A DNA stretch of 64,000 nucleotides. Source: Sphingomonas sp. PR090111-T3T-6A (lineage in GTDB: Bacteria; Pseudomonadota; Alphaproteobacteria; Sphingomonadales; Sphingomonadaceae). The notes under the pieces are model-generated. The model was given only the letters and a program-made list of their open reading frames with translations. It had not been told where the DNA came from and made no database searches. The translations under genes and the position numbers were made by a program. The stretch spans positions 219,843 through 283,842 of the forward strand of contig NZ_AORL01000019.1 in assembly GCF_000383095.1 (NCBI RefSeq), read 5' to 3'. Below, piece after piece: positions 43,553 to 51,220 of the stretch. Positions within the stretch are counted from its first letter, which is position 1. Each line of letters opens with the position of its first letter.

Positions 43553-45528
43553 TCCCCGCATTCTCCGAGCGGGCACTCGTCCTTGCCCCGATGGGACGCG
43601 ATGCGGGCATCGCGATGGGCATTCTCGCCGAAGCCGCGATCAACGCGGTCCAGTGCGCTACCGTCGAGGCGCTTGTCGAAGGCATGGAACGCGGGGCCGG
43701 CTTCGGGCTGGCCACGTCGGAAGCGCTGGAGAGCGCCGATCTCCATCATCTGCGCGCCTGGATCGACAGCCAGCCCGAATGGTCGGACTTTCCCTTCATC
43801 CTGCTCACCCGGCGCGGTGGCGGCCTCGAGCGCAATCCCGAGGCGAGGCGCCAGCTCGAGGTCCTGAGCAATGTCGCCTTTCTCGAGCGGCCCTTCCATC
43901 CGACGACCCTGATCAGCCTGGCCCAATCGGCGCTGCGAGGCCGCCGTCGCCAATATGAGGCGCGTGCGCGATTGCAGGAGCTTCATGCTCTCGCGGGCTC
44001 CCTCGAACGGCAGGTCGAGCAGCGCACGGCGGATCTGCGCCGCAGCGAGGCGCGGCTCCGGGCGATCTTCGAAACCAACTACCAATATCAGGGCCTTCTC
44101 GCGCCCGACGGAACGGTGCTCGATGCGAACAGGACGGCCCTGGAAGGCATCGGCGCGACGCTGGTCGACGTGGTCGGCAGATATTTCTGGGAAACGCCCT
44201 GGCTGACCGGCGCGGCCGGAATGAAGCAGGCGATGCGGCGGGCCGTCGCAAGAGTCGCGGCTGGCGAGACCATCCGTCAGGAAGCCACCGTCCCGCTCCC
44301 TACGGGGCTACGCATATTCGATTTCGGCATGCGTCCCGTGCGGGGGCCGGACGGCAGTGTCATATCCATCGTTCCGGAGGCGGCCGACATCACCGAGCGC
44401 CGCCAGGCGGAAGAGGCTCTCCGTCAGGCGCAAAAGCTGGAGGCCATGGGCCAGCTCACCGGCGGCGTCGCCCATGACTTCAACAATCTGCTCACCCCGA
44501 TCGTCGGCGGGCTCGACATACTCCAGCGGAGCTGCCTCGGCACCGACCGGCAGCGTCGGCTCATCGACGGAGCGATCCGGTCCGCCGAGCGCGCCAAGGT
44601 GCTGGTCCAGCGGCTGTTGGCCTTCGCCCGGCGTCAACCACTCCAGCCGACCGCGGTCGACGTCGCGAGTCTGGTGAAGGGCATGGCCGATCTCGTCGCC
44701 ACAACCACGGGCCCGCAGATCAGGGTCATGACCTCCGCCCCGGACGATCTGCCTCCCGCCCATGCGGACGCCAATCAACTCGAAATGGCGATCCTGAATC
44801 TCAGCGTGAATGCGCGCGACGCCATGCCGGAAGGCGGCACGTTGCGGATCACGGCGTCCGAGGAGTGTCTGGAGCCAACCCACCAGAGCCGATTGCCGGC
44901 CGGGCGCTACATCCGGCTCTCGGTGGCCGACACGGGTACGGGCATGGACGAGGAGACGCTGGCCCGGGCGATCGAGCCCTTCTTTTCAACCAAAGGCGTC
45001 GGCAAGGGCACGGGGCTCGGCCTGTCGATGGCACATGGGCTCGCCTTGCAGCTCAACGGAGCACTGACGATCTCCAGCAAGCCGGACTATGGCACGAACA
45101 TCGATCTCTGGCTCCCGCTCGCAAGACAGCCGGTCAGGCGGGACGAAAGGAACATGCCGTCGACGGCGGAGCATCAGGAGGGGGTTGCCCTGCTGGTCGA
45201 CGACGAAGAGCTGGTCCGGGCCAGCACCGCGCATATGCTGAGTGAGATCGGCTATGCGGTGGTCGAAGCGGGCTCGGCCGAGGAGGCTCTGGCGCTCGTC
45301 GATCAAGGGCAGCCGTTCGATGTGCTCGTGACCGATCATCTGATGCCGGGGCTTTCGGGCGTCGACCTGGTGCGCACATTGCAGCTCCGAAGGCTCGAAG
45401 CGCCTGCGCTGATCATCTCCGGTTATGCCGACGCCGCGGATATCGCGCCCGATCTGCTGCGGATCACCAAGCCGTTCCGTCAGGAGGAACTCGCAGCGGT
45501 TCTGAGCAGGATCGTCGCTTCTGGCTAG
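43549..45528 (+). CDS. Hybrid histidine kinase with pseudo-receiver, PAS and receiver domains
   Basis: 659 residues from a TTG start that overlaps the KaiC stop as TTGA; the first in-frame ATG is 14 codons later and would cut strand 1. Domains in order: a receiver-like domain at about 1-130 lacking the phospho-acceptor Asp (FGLATSEAL) but keeping the ERPF end; a coiled coil at about 135-170; PAS at about 170-285; HisKA with His309 in GGVAHDFNNLL; HATPase with NLSVNARDAMPEGG and KGTGLGLSM; a C-terminal receiver with Asp596 in VLVTDHLMPG and Lys in ITKPF. No membrane segment, so it is cytoplasmic. Coupling suggests the KaiC-like ATPase works directly with this kinase. Confidence 0.9.
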   Translation: MIPAFSERALVLAPMGRDAGIAMGILAEAAINAVQCATVEALVEGMERGAGFGLATSEALESADLHHLRAWIDSQPEWSDFPFILLTRRGGGLERNPEARRQLEVLSNVAFLERPFHPTTLISLAQSALRGRRRQYEARARLQELHALAGSLERQVEQRTADLRRSEARLRAIFETNYQYQGLLAPDGTVLDANRTALEGIGATLVDVVGRYFWETPWLTGAAGMKQAMRRAVARVAAGETIRQEATVPLPTGLRIFDFGMRPVRGPDGSVISIVPEAADITERRQAEEALRQAQKLEAMGQLTGGVAHDFNNLLTPIVGGLDILQRSCLGTDRQRRLIDGAIRSAERAKVLVQRLLAFARRQPLQPTAVDVASLVKGMADLVATTTGPQIRVMTSAPDDLPPAHADANQLEMAILNLSVNARDAMPEGGTLRITASEECLEPTHQSRLPAGRYIRLSVADTGTGMDEETLARAIEPFFSTKGVGKGTGLGLSMAHGLALQLNGALTISSKPDYGTNIDLWLPLARQPVRRDERNMPSTAEHQEGVALLVDDEELVRASTAHMLSEIGYAVVEAGSAEEALALVDQGQPFDVLVTDHLMPGLSGVDLVRTLQLRRLEAPALIISGYADAADIAPDLLRITKPFRQEELAAVLSRIVASG

Positions 45529-45606
45529 CTTCGTATGATCGGGCTCGGGGGAACTACCGCGATACAAACGTGGGGACGTGACTGAAAGCCCTCCGGCGAG
45601 ACGGCC

Positions 45607-46923
45607 TCAGTCGCCGTGCGAGGCGGGCAGGAAACGCTGCGACAAGCCATGATAGAGGCGCTCGCGCGAAATGGTCGATGCCGCGACTTCGGCGATCAGC
45701 GCGGTCGCGAGGAGGGGCATCATCAATCCGCGGCTGCCGGTCGTCTCGGAGATGATAATGACGGAGGTCAGCGGCGCCCGCACGACTCCGGTGAAATAGG
45801 CCACCATCCCGAGCAGCACGATGGCGCCGGTGGGCTCGGCGGGGAACAGCGCGTGGATGCCGTTGCCGAGCCCCGCGCCCGTGGCCAGCGTCGGCGCGAA
45901 GATGCCTCCGGGCAGGCCCGCGGCGGCGGTCGCGAGGGTCGCCACGAATTTGGCGGGGCCGAACCACAGCGGGGCATTGTCACCGGCGATGATGCCGCGT
46001 GCGGCCGAATAGCCCGTGCCCCAGGTCAATCCGCTGGCGATGCCGACGCCTGCGACGATGAGGCCGCAGGCTGCGGCGAAGAGGATGGGCCGCCCGCGCG
46101 ACAGCATGCGCGTGCCGCCTCGCGACAACCACAGCGTGGCACGCGAGAACAACGCCCCGGTGATCCCGCCCGCGATGCCAGAGAGCGGCGCCACCACCAG
46201 CGTCGAGCGCAGCGACAAGGTCTGCCCGACCACGCCGAAATAGACATAGTCGCCCGCGAGCCCGAGGCTGATCATGCCCGCGATCAGCACGGCGGTCATC
46301 ACCAGCAGCGTCATGCGCTGCTCATAGGCGGCGGCCAGTTCCTCGATGGCGAAGGCGACGCCGGCCAGGGGCGTGTTGAACGCCGCTGCGACGCCGGCCG
46401 CCGCTCCGGCGACGAGCACGGATGCGCGCACAGGCACGCGCATCAGTCGATGGGCATAGGCCATCACCGTCGCGCCGACCTGCACCGTCGGTCCTTCGCG
46501 GCCGACGGAGGCGCCGCAGGTCAGCGCGCCGGCCGTCAGGATCACTTTCAGGATGGCGGTCCGGGCGGAAGCCAGCGCGCCGGTCGCCCGCTCGGGATCG
46601 GCCTTGGCGGCGATGATCTGGGGAATGCCCGATCCGCCCGCCGCGGGCGCCAGCCGCGCGGTCAGCCATGCGATGGCCGCGAAGCCCGCCGGGGTCAGCA
46701 GCAGGGGTAGCCACCATATCCGCATGACCGTTCCGGCGAACAGTTCGCTGGCCATGTCGGCGATCCGTGCGAACAGGATGGCGACGAGCCCGACCGCCAC
46801 GGCGCCACCGAAAATGGCGGTGCGCCGCCGCCACGAGTGCGAGGTGGGGCCGTGCCGGCGGAGCAATATCTTTCCGCGGCGGGCATGATGGCGGATGGGG
46901 GCCTGTTCGGAAGGGCTGGTCAT
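45607..46923 (-). CDS. clcA: ClC-type chloride channel/antiporter
   Basis: 438 residues with the ClC fold. The three signature motifs are AAGGSGIPQIIAAK (GSGIP), ASVGREGPTVQVGA (GREGP with the gating Glu) and GLPGGIFAPTLATGAGLG (GIFAP). There is no C-terminal CBS pair. The gating Glu is present, as in both Cl-/H+ antiporters and most channels; bacterial members with this layout are usually antiporters in acid or ion homeostasis. It is convergent with the kinase gene and lies 26 bp beyond the DoxX gene on the same strand. Confidence 0.92.
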   Translation of the reverse strand: MTSPSEQAPIRHHARRGKILLRRHGPTSHSWRRRTAIFGGAVAVGLVAILFARIADMASELFAGTVMRIWWLPLLLTPAGFAAIAWLTARLAPAAGGSGIPQIIAAKADPERATGALASARTAILKVILTAGALTCGASVGREGPTVQVGATVMAYAHRLMRVPVRASVLVAGAAAGVAAAFNTPLAGVAFAIEELAAAYEQRMTLLVMTAVLIAGMISLGLAGDYVYFGVVGQTLSLRSTLVVAPLSGIAGGITGALFSRATLWLSRGGTRMLSRGRPILFAAACGLIVAGVGIASGLTWGTGYSAARGIIAGDNAPLWFGPAKFVATLATAAAGLPGGIFAPTLATGAGLGNGIHALFPAEPTGAIVLLGMVAYFTGVVRAPLTSVIIISETTGSRGLMMPLLATALIAEVAASTISRERLYHGLSQRFLPASHGD

Positions 46924-46949
46924 GTCGCCCCGTCTCTAGCGGGAGACGA

Positions 46950-47468
46950 TCAGGCTCGCATCCTTTCTGTGACAGGTCCATCCGCCGAAGCCGCCGGCCC
47001 CTTCCGGGAGGCCGGGCGGGCGGCAGGCAGATCCAGCCCCGTCAGCCCATCGAGCGACCAACGCCCGCCACCCAGCGCGATGAGCGGCAGCAGCAGCCCG
47101 GCCCAGCTCAGATGCGTCGGCCAGGCATCGGGATAGACGAAGATCTCGATCACGCTCGTCATCCCGAACAGGGCGAGCGCGGCGGGGCGGGTGAACAGGC
47201 CGAGCACCAGCAGGATCGGGAAGAGATGCTCCGAATAGGCCGCGACATGGGCGGCGATCACCGGGTCCATGAAGGGCAGGGCATAATCGGTGCGGAAGAG
47301 TTCGTAGGTGGAATCGGTGATGGTCAGCAGCCCTTCCACCTTGGTCCGCCCGGACTGGAAGAACACCGCCGCGATGCCGAGACGGGCGACGAGCAGCAGC
47401 AGGTCTTGCGGCAACAGGCGCGCGGCGAGGCGGCCGGCATGGCGATAGACGCGGATCGGCGAGAGCAT
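46950..47468 (-). CDS. DoxX-family protein of the bufferin locus (GigD/BufD-like)
   Basis: 172 residues with four membrane helices: [56 protein letters not shown], then [18 protein letters not shown]. The opening [16 protein letters not shown] is typical of the DoxX proteins that form the fourth gene of DUF2282-DUF692-DUF2063-DoxX (gig/buf) operons. GAGGGAACCGCC precedes the start at 47468. It lies 69 bp after the BufA1-type precursor gene and probably shares its promoter. Its role in copper or thiol chemistry at the membrane is unproven. Confidence 0.87.
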   Translation of the reverse strand: MLSPIRVYRHAGRLAARLLPQDLLLLVARLGIAAVFFQSGRTKVEGLLTITDSTYELFRTDYALPFMDPVIAAHVAAYSEHLFPILLVLGLFTRPAALALFGMTSVIEIFVYPDAWPTHLSWAGLLLPLIALGGGRWSLDGLTGLDLPAARPASRKGPAASADGPVTERMRA

Positions 47469-47537
47469 GGCGGTTCCCTCTTCGGACGATAGGAGCGTCC
47501 CGCCGCTGCCCGGCGGACGGCGGCGGGTACGCATGGC

Positions 47538-47810
47538 TCAGGCCTTGGGGGTGAGCGAGCCGAAGCCCTTGGGCGTCTTGATGCTGGTGCAGGTGCCGGC
47601 CTTCACCAGCTTCCACGCATTGCCCTGATAGTTGACTTTGGAGGTGCCCGCGCAGGTGGTGCCGGCGCCGGCCTTGCATTCATTCTTGCCGGCGAGCGCC
47701 ACGCCGTAGCATTTTTCCATCGGGGCCTTGCCGGCGTCGGCGGCATGGGCCGCGCCCGCCGCGAAGGTGAGCGCGAGGGTGGCGGCGAGAGCCGCGTGAG
47801 TCTTGGTCAT
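47538..47810 (-). CDS. bufA1: BufA1-type bufferin precursor (DUF2282)
   Basis: 90 residues. An Ala-rich signal peptide ([19 protein letters not shown]) leads to a short core, [34 protein letters not shown] and GTCTSI, with Cys34, Cys45, Cys53 and Cys74. This is the DUF2282 (GigA/BufA1) pattern. Bufferins are periplasmic RiPPs whose Cys are modified by a DUF692 MNIO enzyme and which bind copper. The start at 47810 follows GAGGAACGCC. A GTAACC-N16-CGTA promoter lies 108 bp upstream on the same strand. No DUF692 or DUF2063 gene follows on this strand; the only pair is across the divergent sigma operon. Confidence 0.92.
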   Translation of the reverse strand: MTKTHAALAATLALTFAAGAAHAADAGKAPMEKCYGVALAGKNECKAGAGTTCAGTSKVNYQGNAWKLVKAGTCTSIKTPKGFGSLTPKA

Positions 47811-47917
47811 GGCGTTCCTCAGTCGAATGCCTCTCGCGCGGCGGCCGCCTGTGGGGGATGGCCGGCCGCCGCACGGTGACCGCGGGGAGGCGTGGGGGTT
47901 CCGGGTCACGATGGGGT

Positions 47918-47943
47918 TACGCGGCGGTCCCCTGGCCGGTTAC
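47918..47943 (-). promoter_or_regulatory. ECF (SigF-type) promoter for bufA1-doxX
   Basis: On the reverse strand GTAACC (47943-47938), 16 nt, then CGTA (47921-47918). Two further promoters in this locus have the same sequences and spacing. As I remember it, the Caulobacter SigF motif is close to GTAACC-N16-CGAA. Confidence 0.8.
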
Positions 47944-47976
47944 AGGGGCCGCTCGAGGAAAAGTTCGGCGGACCGT

Positions 47977-48002
47977 GTAACCGCCCGCCCGTGCGGCGCG
48001 TA
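47977..48002 (+). promoter_or_regulatory. ECF (SigF-type) promoter for the sigma-factor operon
   Basis: GTAACC (47977-47982), 16 nt, CGTA (47999-48002), only 18 bp before the sigma-factor start codon. It implies autoregulation. It is back to back with the bufA1 promoter. Confidence 0.8.
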
Positions 48003-48020
48003 GCCCTTGCCGGAGGGCGA

Positions 48021-48563
48021 ATGCAGGCCGGCGAGGAACAGCTCAAGGCATGGATGGTGGCGGGGCTCGACGGCGATGCCGCGGGCCATGCCTGCCTGTT
48101 GCGTGCGCTCGTTCCGATGCTGCGCGGATTTTATCGTCGCCGGTTGCGCGGTGCCGAGGATGATATCGAGGATCTGGTGCAGGAAACATTGATCTCGGTG
48201 CACACCAAGCGTGAAAGCTATGACCGGGATCGCCCCTTCACGGCCTGGCTCTACGCGATCGCGCGCTATCGCCTGATCGATCATTATCGCCGCCGGAAGG
48301 TCGTCGTGCCCATCGAGGATGTCGAGGCGATCCTCGTCGCCGAGGGGTTCGAGGAAGCGGCGTCGGCGCGGATGGACGTCGATGCGCTGCTCTCGACGCT
48401 CTCCCCCAAGCAGGCGCGCGCGATCCGCCATACGCATATCGACGGGCTCAGCGTCTCGGAGGCGGCGGCGCGCGCCGGCATCGGCGAATCCGACGTGAAG
48501 GTTTCGGTGCATCGCGGCCTGAAGGCACTGGCCGCCCGCCTGCGCGGGGAGGATCGGCGATGA
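48021..48563 (+). CDS. sigF: ECF sigma factor, SigF-like
   Basis: 180 residues, the usual ECF size. Region 2 is LVPMLRGFYRRRLRGAEDDIEDLVQETLISVHTKRESYDRDRPFTAWLYAIARYRLIDHYRRR; region 4 is LSTLSPKQARAIRHTHIDGLSVSEAAARAGIGESDVKVSVHRGLKALAARL with the helix-turn-helix. The start at 48021 follows GGAGGGCG, and the promoter position excludes upstream starts. It overlaps the NrsF-like gene as ATGA. In Caulobacter the SigF/NrsF pair responds to chromate and cadmium and controls bufferin-type genes, which matches this gene order. Confidence 0.92.
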   Translation: MQAGEEQLKAWMVAGLDGDAAGHACLLRALVPMLRGFYRRRLRGAEDDIEDLVQETLISVHTKRESYDRDRPFTAWLYAIARYRLIDHYRRRKVVVPIEDVEAILVAEGFEEAASARMDVDALLSTLSPKQARAIRHTHIDGLSVSEAAARAGIGESDVKVSVHRGLKALAARLRGEDRR

Positions 48564-49201
48564 ACACCGACGATCTCATCCGGACGCTGAGCCGGGACGT
48601 GCCCCGCGTGCCGCGCCGCGTGCTGGCGCGGCGGCTGGCGATCGGCATGGCCGGCGGCGGGATCGTCACCATGATCCTCGTCACCGCCATCCTCGGAATC
48701 CGGCCGGACCTGCGCGTGGCGATGCACGGCTTCTCCTTCTGGATGAAGTGGACCTACACCCTCTCGCTGGGCGTCGGCGCGATCTTCGCGGTGTCCCGGC
48801 TTGCACGGCCGACTCCAGTGTCGCTGCGCTGGCTCTGGCTGCTGGCGGTGCCGGTGCTGCTGCTCGCCGGCATCGGCATCGGGGAGCTGGTCGACACGCC
48901 CTCTCGCGACTGGCTCGCCATGTGGCTGGGCGGGAGCTGGAAGGTCTGCCCATGGCTGGTGTTGACGCTCGCGATGCCGATCTTCGTCGGCCTGCTCTGG
49001 TCGTTCCGGCGGATGGCGCCGACGCGGCTGCGTGCCGCCGGAGCGGCGGCCGGTCTCGCGGCGGGCGCGTGGGCTGCGACGATCTACTGCCTCCATTGCC
49101 CGGAGGTGTCGGCCCTCTTCGTGCTCACCTGGTACAGCCTCGGCATCGTGCTCGCGGCCGGCGTCGGCGCGCTGATCGGCCCGAAGCTGATGCGCTGGTG
49201 A
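48560..49201 (+). CDS. nrsF: NrsF-like membrane anti-sigma factor (DUF1109)
   Basis: 213 residues. A short cytoplasmic N-terminus (MNTDDLIRTLSRDVPRVPRRVLARR) is followed by six membrane helices, the NrsF/DUF1109 layout. The signature NTDDLIRxLSxDxxPV-like opening is present. Cys130 (WKVCPW) and Cys177/Cys180 (IYCLHCPE) stand at positions close to two conserved Cys reported, as I recall, to mediate metal sensing in Caulobacter NrsF. Coupled by ATGA to the sigma gene, so the two are made in balance. It should hold the sigma factor at the inner membrane until metal or thiol stress. Confidence 0.9.
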   Translation: MNTDDLIRTLSRDVPRVPRRVLARRLAIGMAGGGIVTMILVTAILGIRPDLRVAMHGFSFWMKWTYTLSLGVGAIFAVSRLARPTPVSLRWLWLLAVPVLLLAGIGIGELVDTPSRDWLAMWLGGSWKVCPWLVLTLAMPIFVGLLWSFRRMAPTRLRAAGAAAGLAAGAWAATIYCLHCPEVSALFVLTWYSLGIVLAAGVGALIGPKLMRW

Positions 49202-49206
49202 GCGCT

Positions 49207-49232
49207 GTAACCGGGCCGGCGTCGGCGGCGTA
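49207..49232 (+). promoter_or_regulatory. ECF (SigF-type) promoter for bufA2-bufB-bufC
   Basis: GTAACC (49207-49212), 16 nt, CGTA (49229-49232), starting 6 bp after the nrsF stop codon and 42 bp before bufA2. It allows the precursor to be made in excess over the sigma/anti-sigma mRNA. Confidence 0.82.
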
Positions 49233-49274
49233 GGAGGGGAGCCATTCCGGCACATCCTTTCGGGAGAGACCAAG

Positions 49275-49541
49275 ATGACCCCTTCGAAGACCGCCGTCAG
49301 CTTCGCCGCCGCCGCCGCGCTCATCGCCCTTTCGGGCGCGAGCATCTCCAGCCCGGCGCTCGCCAAGGGGGCCAAGGTTGCGGCCTGCTATGGCGTCAAC
49401 GCCTGCAAGGGTCAGTCGGACTGCAAGTCCGGCAACCATGACTGCAAGGGCCAGAATGATTGCAAGGGGCAGGGCTTCAAGGACCTGACCGCCAAGGCCT
49501 GCGCCGCGCAGGGCGGCAGCCTGACCGCTCCGGCCAAGTGA
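49275..49541 (+). CDS. bufA2: BufA2-type bufferin precursor (six-Cys)
   Basis: 88 residues. The signal peptide (SFAAAAALIALSGASISSPALA, cleavage near residue 30) is followed by a 58-residue core with Cys38, 44, 50, 57, 63 and 76. The core repeats a short unit (ACKGQ, DCKSG, DCKGQ, DCKGQ) at spacings of six or seven residues, then ends LTAKACAAQGG. This is the BufA2 pattern, clearly different from the four-Cys BufA1 protein at 47538. GGGAGAG precedes the ATG. It is followed by a strong hairpin and then by its modification enzyme genes. Expected product: a periplasmic copper-binding peptide with modified cysteines. Confidence 0.9.
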   Translation: MTPSKTAVSFAAAAALIALSGASISSPALAKGAKVAACYGVNACKGQSDCKSGNHDCKGQNDCKGQGFKDLTAKACAAQGGSLTAPAK

Positions 49542-49548
49542 TCCCTCG

Positions 49549-49573
49549 GGGGCCGGCCCGCGCGGCCGGCCCC
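49549..49573 (+). terminator. Intra-operon hairpin between bufA2 and bufB
   Basis: A perfect 10-bp GC stem, GGGGCCGGCC (49549-49558) and GGCCGGCCCC (49564-49573), with a 5-nt loop, starting 8 bp after the bufA2 stop. No T-run follows. It probably acts as a partial terminator or 3'-end stabiliser, giving much more precursor than enzyme mRNA. Confidence 0.65.
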
Positions 49574-49591
49574 TCCTCAAGGAGGCCTGGC

Positions 49592-50425
49592 ATGTTCGAC
49601 CGGCACCAGTTCGGCCTCGGCCTGCGCAAGCCGCATTATGGCGATTTCCTTGACGGCGATGCGGCGGTGGCCGTCGATTTCGTCGAGGTGATCTCGGAGA
49701 ATTTCATGGTCGACGGCGGCCGCCCGCTCGACGTGCTGCGACGCGTGCGCGAACGCCACCCCGTGGCACTCCACGGCGTGTCGATGTCGATCGGCTCGGC
49801 GGACGGGCTGGACGCGGACTATCTCCGCCGCCTGTGCGCGCTGGCCGATGCGGTCGACCCGCTGTTCGTCTCCGACCATCTGAGCTGGTCGCGGATCGAA
49901 GGCTTCAACTCGCACGACCTGCTGCCGCTGCCCTATACCGGCGAGGCGCTCGACACGGTGTGCGCCAATATCGCGCACGCGCAGGACGTGCTGGGCCGCG
50001 CCATGCTGATCGAGAATCCGTCGAGCTATATCGCCTTCGCCGGCGAGATGAGCGAGTGGGAGTTCCTCGATGCGCTGTGCGCGCGGACGGGCTGCGGGCT
50101 GCTGCTCGACGTGAACAACATCGTCGTCAGCGCGAGCAATCATGGCTTCGATCCGATCGCCTATCTGGACGGCATCCCCGCCGCGCGGGTGCGGCAGATC
50201 CATCTCGCAGGGCACAGCCAGGGCGAGGCGCTGCTGATCGACACGCACGACAAGCCGGTGCCGCATACGGTCTGGTCGCTCTATGCGGCGGCGCTCGACC
50301 GGCTGGGGCCGGTCGCCACCATGATCGAGCGCGACGATGCCATCCCGCCGCTTGGCGACCTGCTCGCAGAGTTGGACATTGCGCGCGGCATAGCCGGCGT
50401 GGATTTGCGAAAGGCGGCGGCATGA
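49592..50425 (+). CDS. bufB: MNIO (DUF692) bufferin-modifying enzyme BufB
   Basis: 277 residues of the DUF692 multinuclear non-haem iron oxidase family (TIM barrel). Likely metal ligands are His61 in VALHGVSMSIGS, His in FVSDHLSW, Glu in MLIENPSSY, Asp in LLLDVNNI, His in IHLAGHSQG, Asp-x-His in IDTHDKP and Glu in MIERDD. Known MNIOs oxidise peptide cysteines, in bufferins to sulfur heterocycles, while the precursor is still in the cytoplasm. AAGGAGGCCTGGC is a near-perfect ribosome binding site. It is coupled by ATGA to bufC. It is the only DUF692 gene in the window, although two precursor types are present. Confidence 0.93.
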   Translation: MFDRHQFGLGLRKPHYGDFLDGDAAVAVDFVEVISENFMVDGGRPLDVLRRVRERHPVALHGVSMSIGSADGLDADYLRRLCALADAVDPLFVSDHLSWSRIEGFNSHDLLPLPYTGEALDTVCANIAHAQDVLGRAMLIENPSSYIAFAGEMSEWEFLDALCARTGCGLLLDVNNIVVSASNHGFDPIAYLDGIPAARVRQIHLAGHSQGEALLIDTHDKPVPHTVWSLYAAALDRLGPVATMIERDDAIPPLGDLLAELDIARGIAGVDLRKAAA

Positions 50426-51168
50426 GCCTGCTGGCGCTCCAGCGCGATTTCCGGGGCTGGCTCGCGACGGAGGATGCCGGCGTCGCCGCGCGCTTCGGGG
50501 AGCCCGCGCAAGCCGGCCTCGCCGTCTATCTCAACAATTATCGCGGGCAGTTGATGGCGTGCCTCTCGGAGAGTTTCGAGACGGTGCGGGCATGGATCGG
50601 GGATAACGCCTTCGAAGGCGCCGCCGCCCTGCATATCGACCGCCTGCCGCCGCATAGCTGGACGCTCGATGCCTATGCGCTCGATTTCCCGGAGACGCTG
50701 GACCGGCTCTACCCGGAAGACCCCGAGGTCGGCGAACTGGGGCGGCTGGAGCGCGCGCTGGGGTTGGCCTTCGTCGGGCCCGACGCCGCGCCGATCGAAC
50801 CCGCGAGCCTCGACGGGATCGACTGGGACCGGGCTGTGCTGCGCCTCGTGCCGACCTTCGCTTCCTTCTCGGCGGCGACCAACGCCGGCGCGATCTGGTC
50901 GGCCCTGTCCGGCGGGGCGCAGCCTCCGGCCGCCAGCCTCCTGCCGCAGCCCGCGTCGATCATGGTCTGGCGTGCCGGGTTCGCGCCAGCCTTTCGGACG
51001 CTGGAGGCCGCCGAAGCCGAGGCGCTGGCCCTCGTGGCGGAAGGACGGGACTTCGGCGCGCTGTGCGCCAGCCTCGTCGCGCGCTTTGGCGAGGAGCAGG
51101 GGCCGGCTCTGGCGGGCGGATTCCTCGGGCAATGGCTGGCCGACGGGCTGATCGCCTCCGTTTCGTGA
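50422..51168 (+). CDS. bufC: BufC (DUF2063) partner of the MNIO enzyme
   Basis: 248 residues. The N-terminal DUF2063 domain (SLLALQRDFRGWL, LAVYLNNYRGQLMACLSESFETVRAWIGDNAFEGAAALHI) is the conserved part; the C-terminal region from about residue 150 is less conserved and includes IMVWRAGFAPAFRTLEAAEAEAL. DUF2063 proteins form complexes with DUF692 enzymes and probably bind the precursor. The start is fixed by the ATGA overlap. Last gene of the bufA2-B-C operon; no DoxX gene follows here, in contrast to the bufA1 side. Confidence 0.9.
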   Translation: MSLLALQRDFRGWLATEDAGVAARFGEPAQAGLAVYLNNYRGQLMACLSESFETVRAWIGDNAFEGAAALHIDRLPPHSWTLDAYALDFPETLDRLYPEDPEVGELGRLERALGLAFVGPDAAPIEPASLDGIDWDRAVLRLVPTFASFSAATNAGAIWSALSGGAQPPAASLLPQPASIMVWRAGFAPAFRTLEAAEAEALALVAEGRDFGALCASLVARFGEEQGPALAGGFLGQWLADGLIASVS

Positions 51169-51220
51169 AGTAAGGGATTCGGGGCCCCCACGGGGGGGCT
51201 GCACCTTCCAGCAGGTGCGG

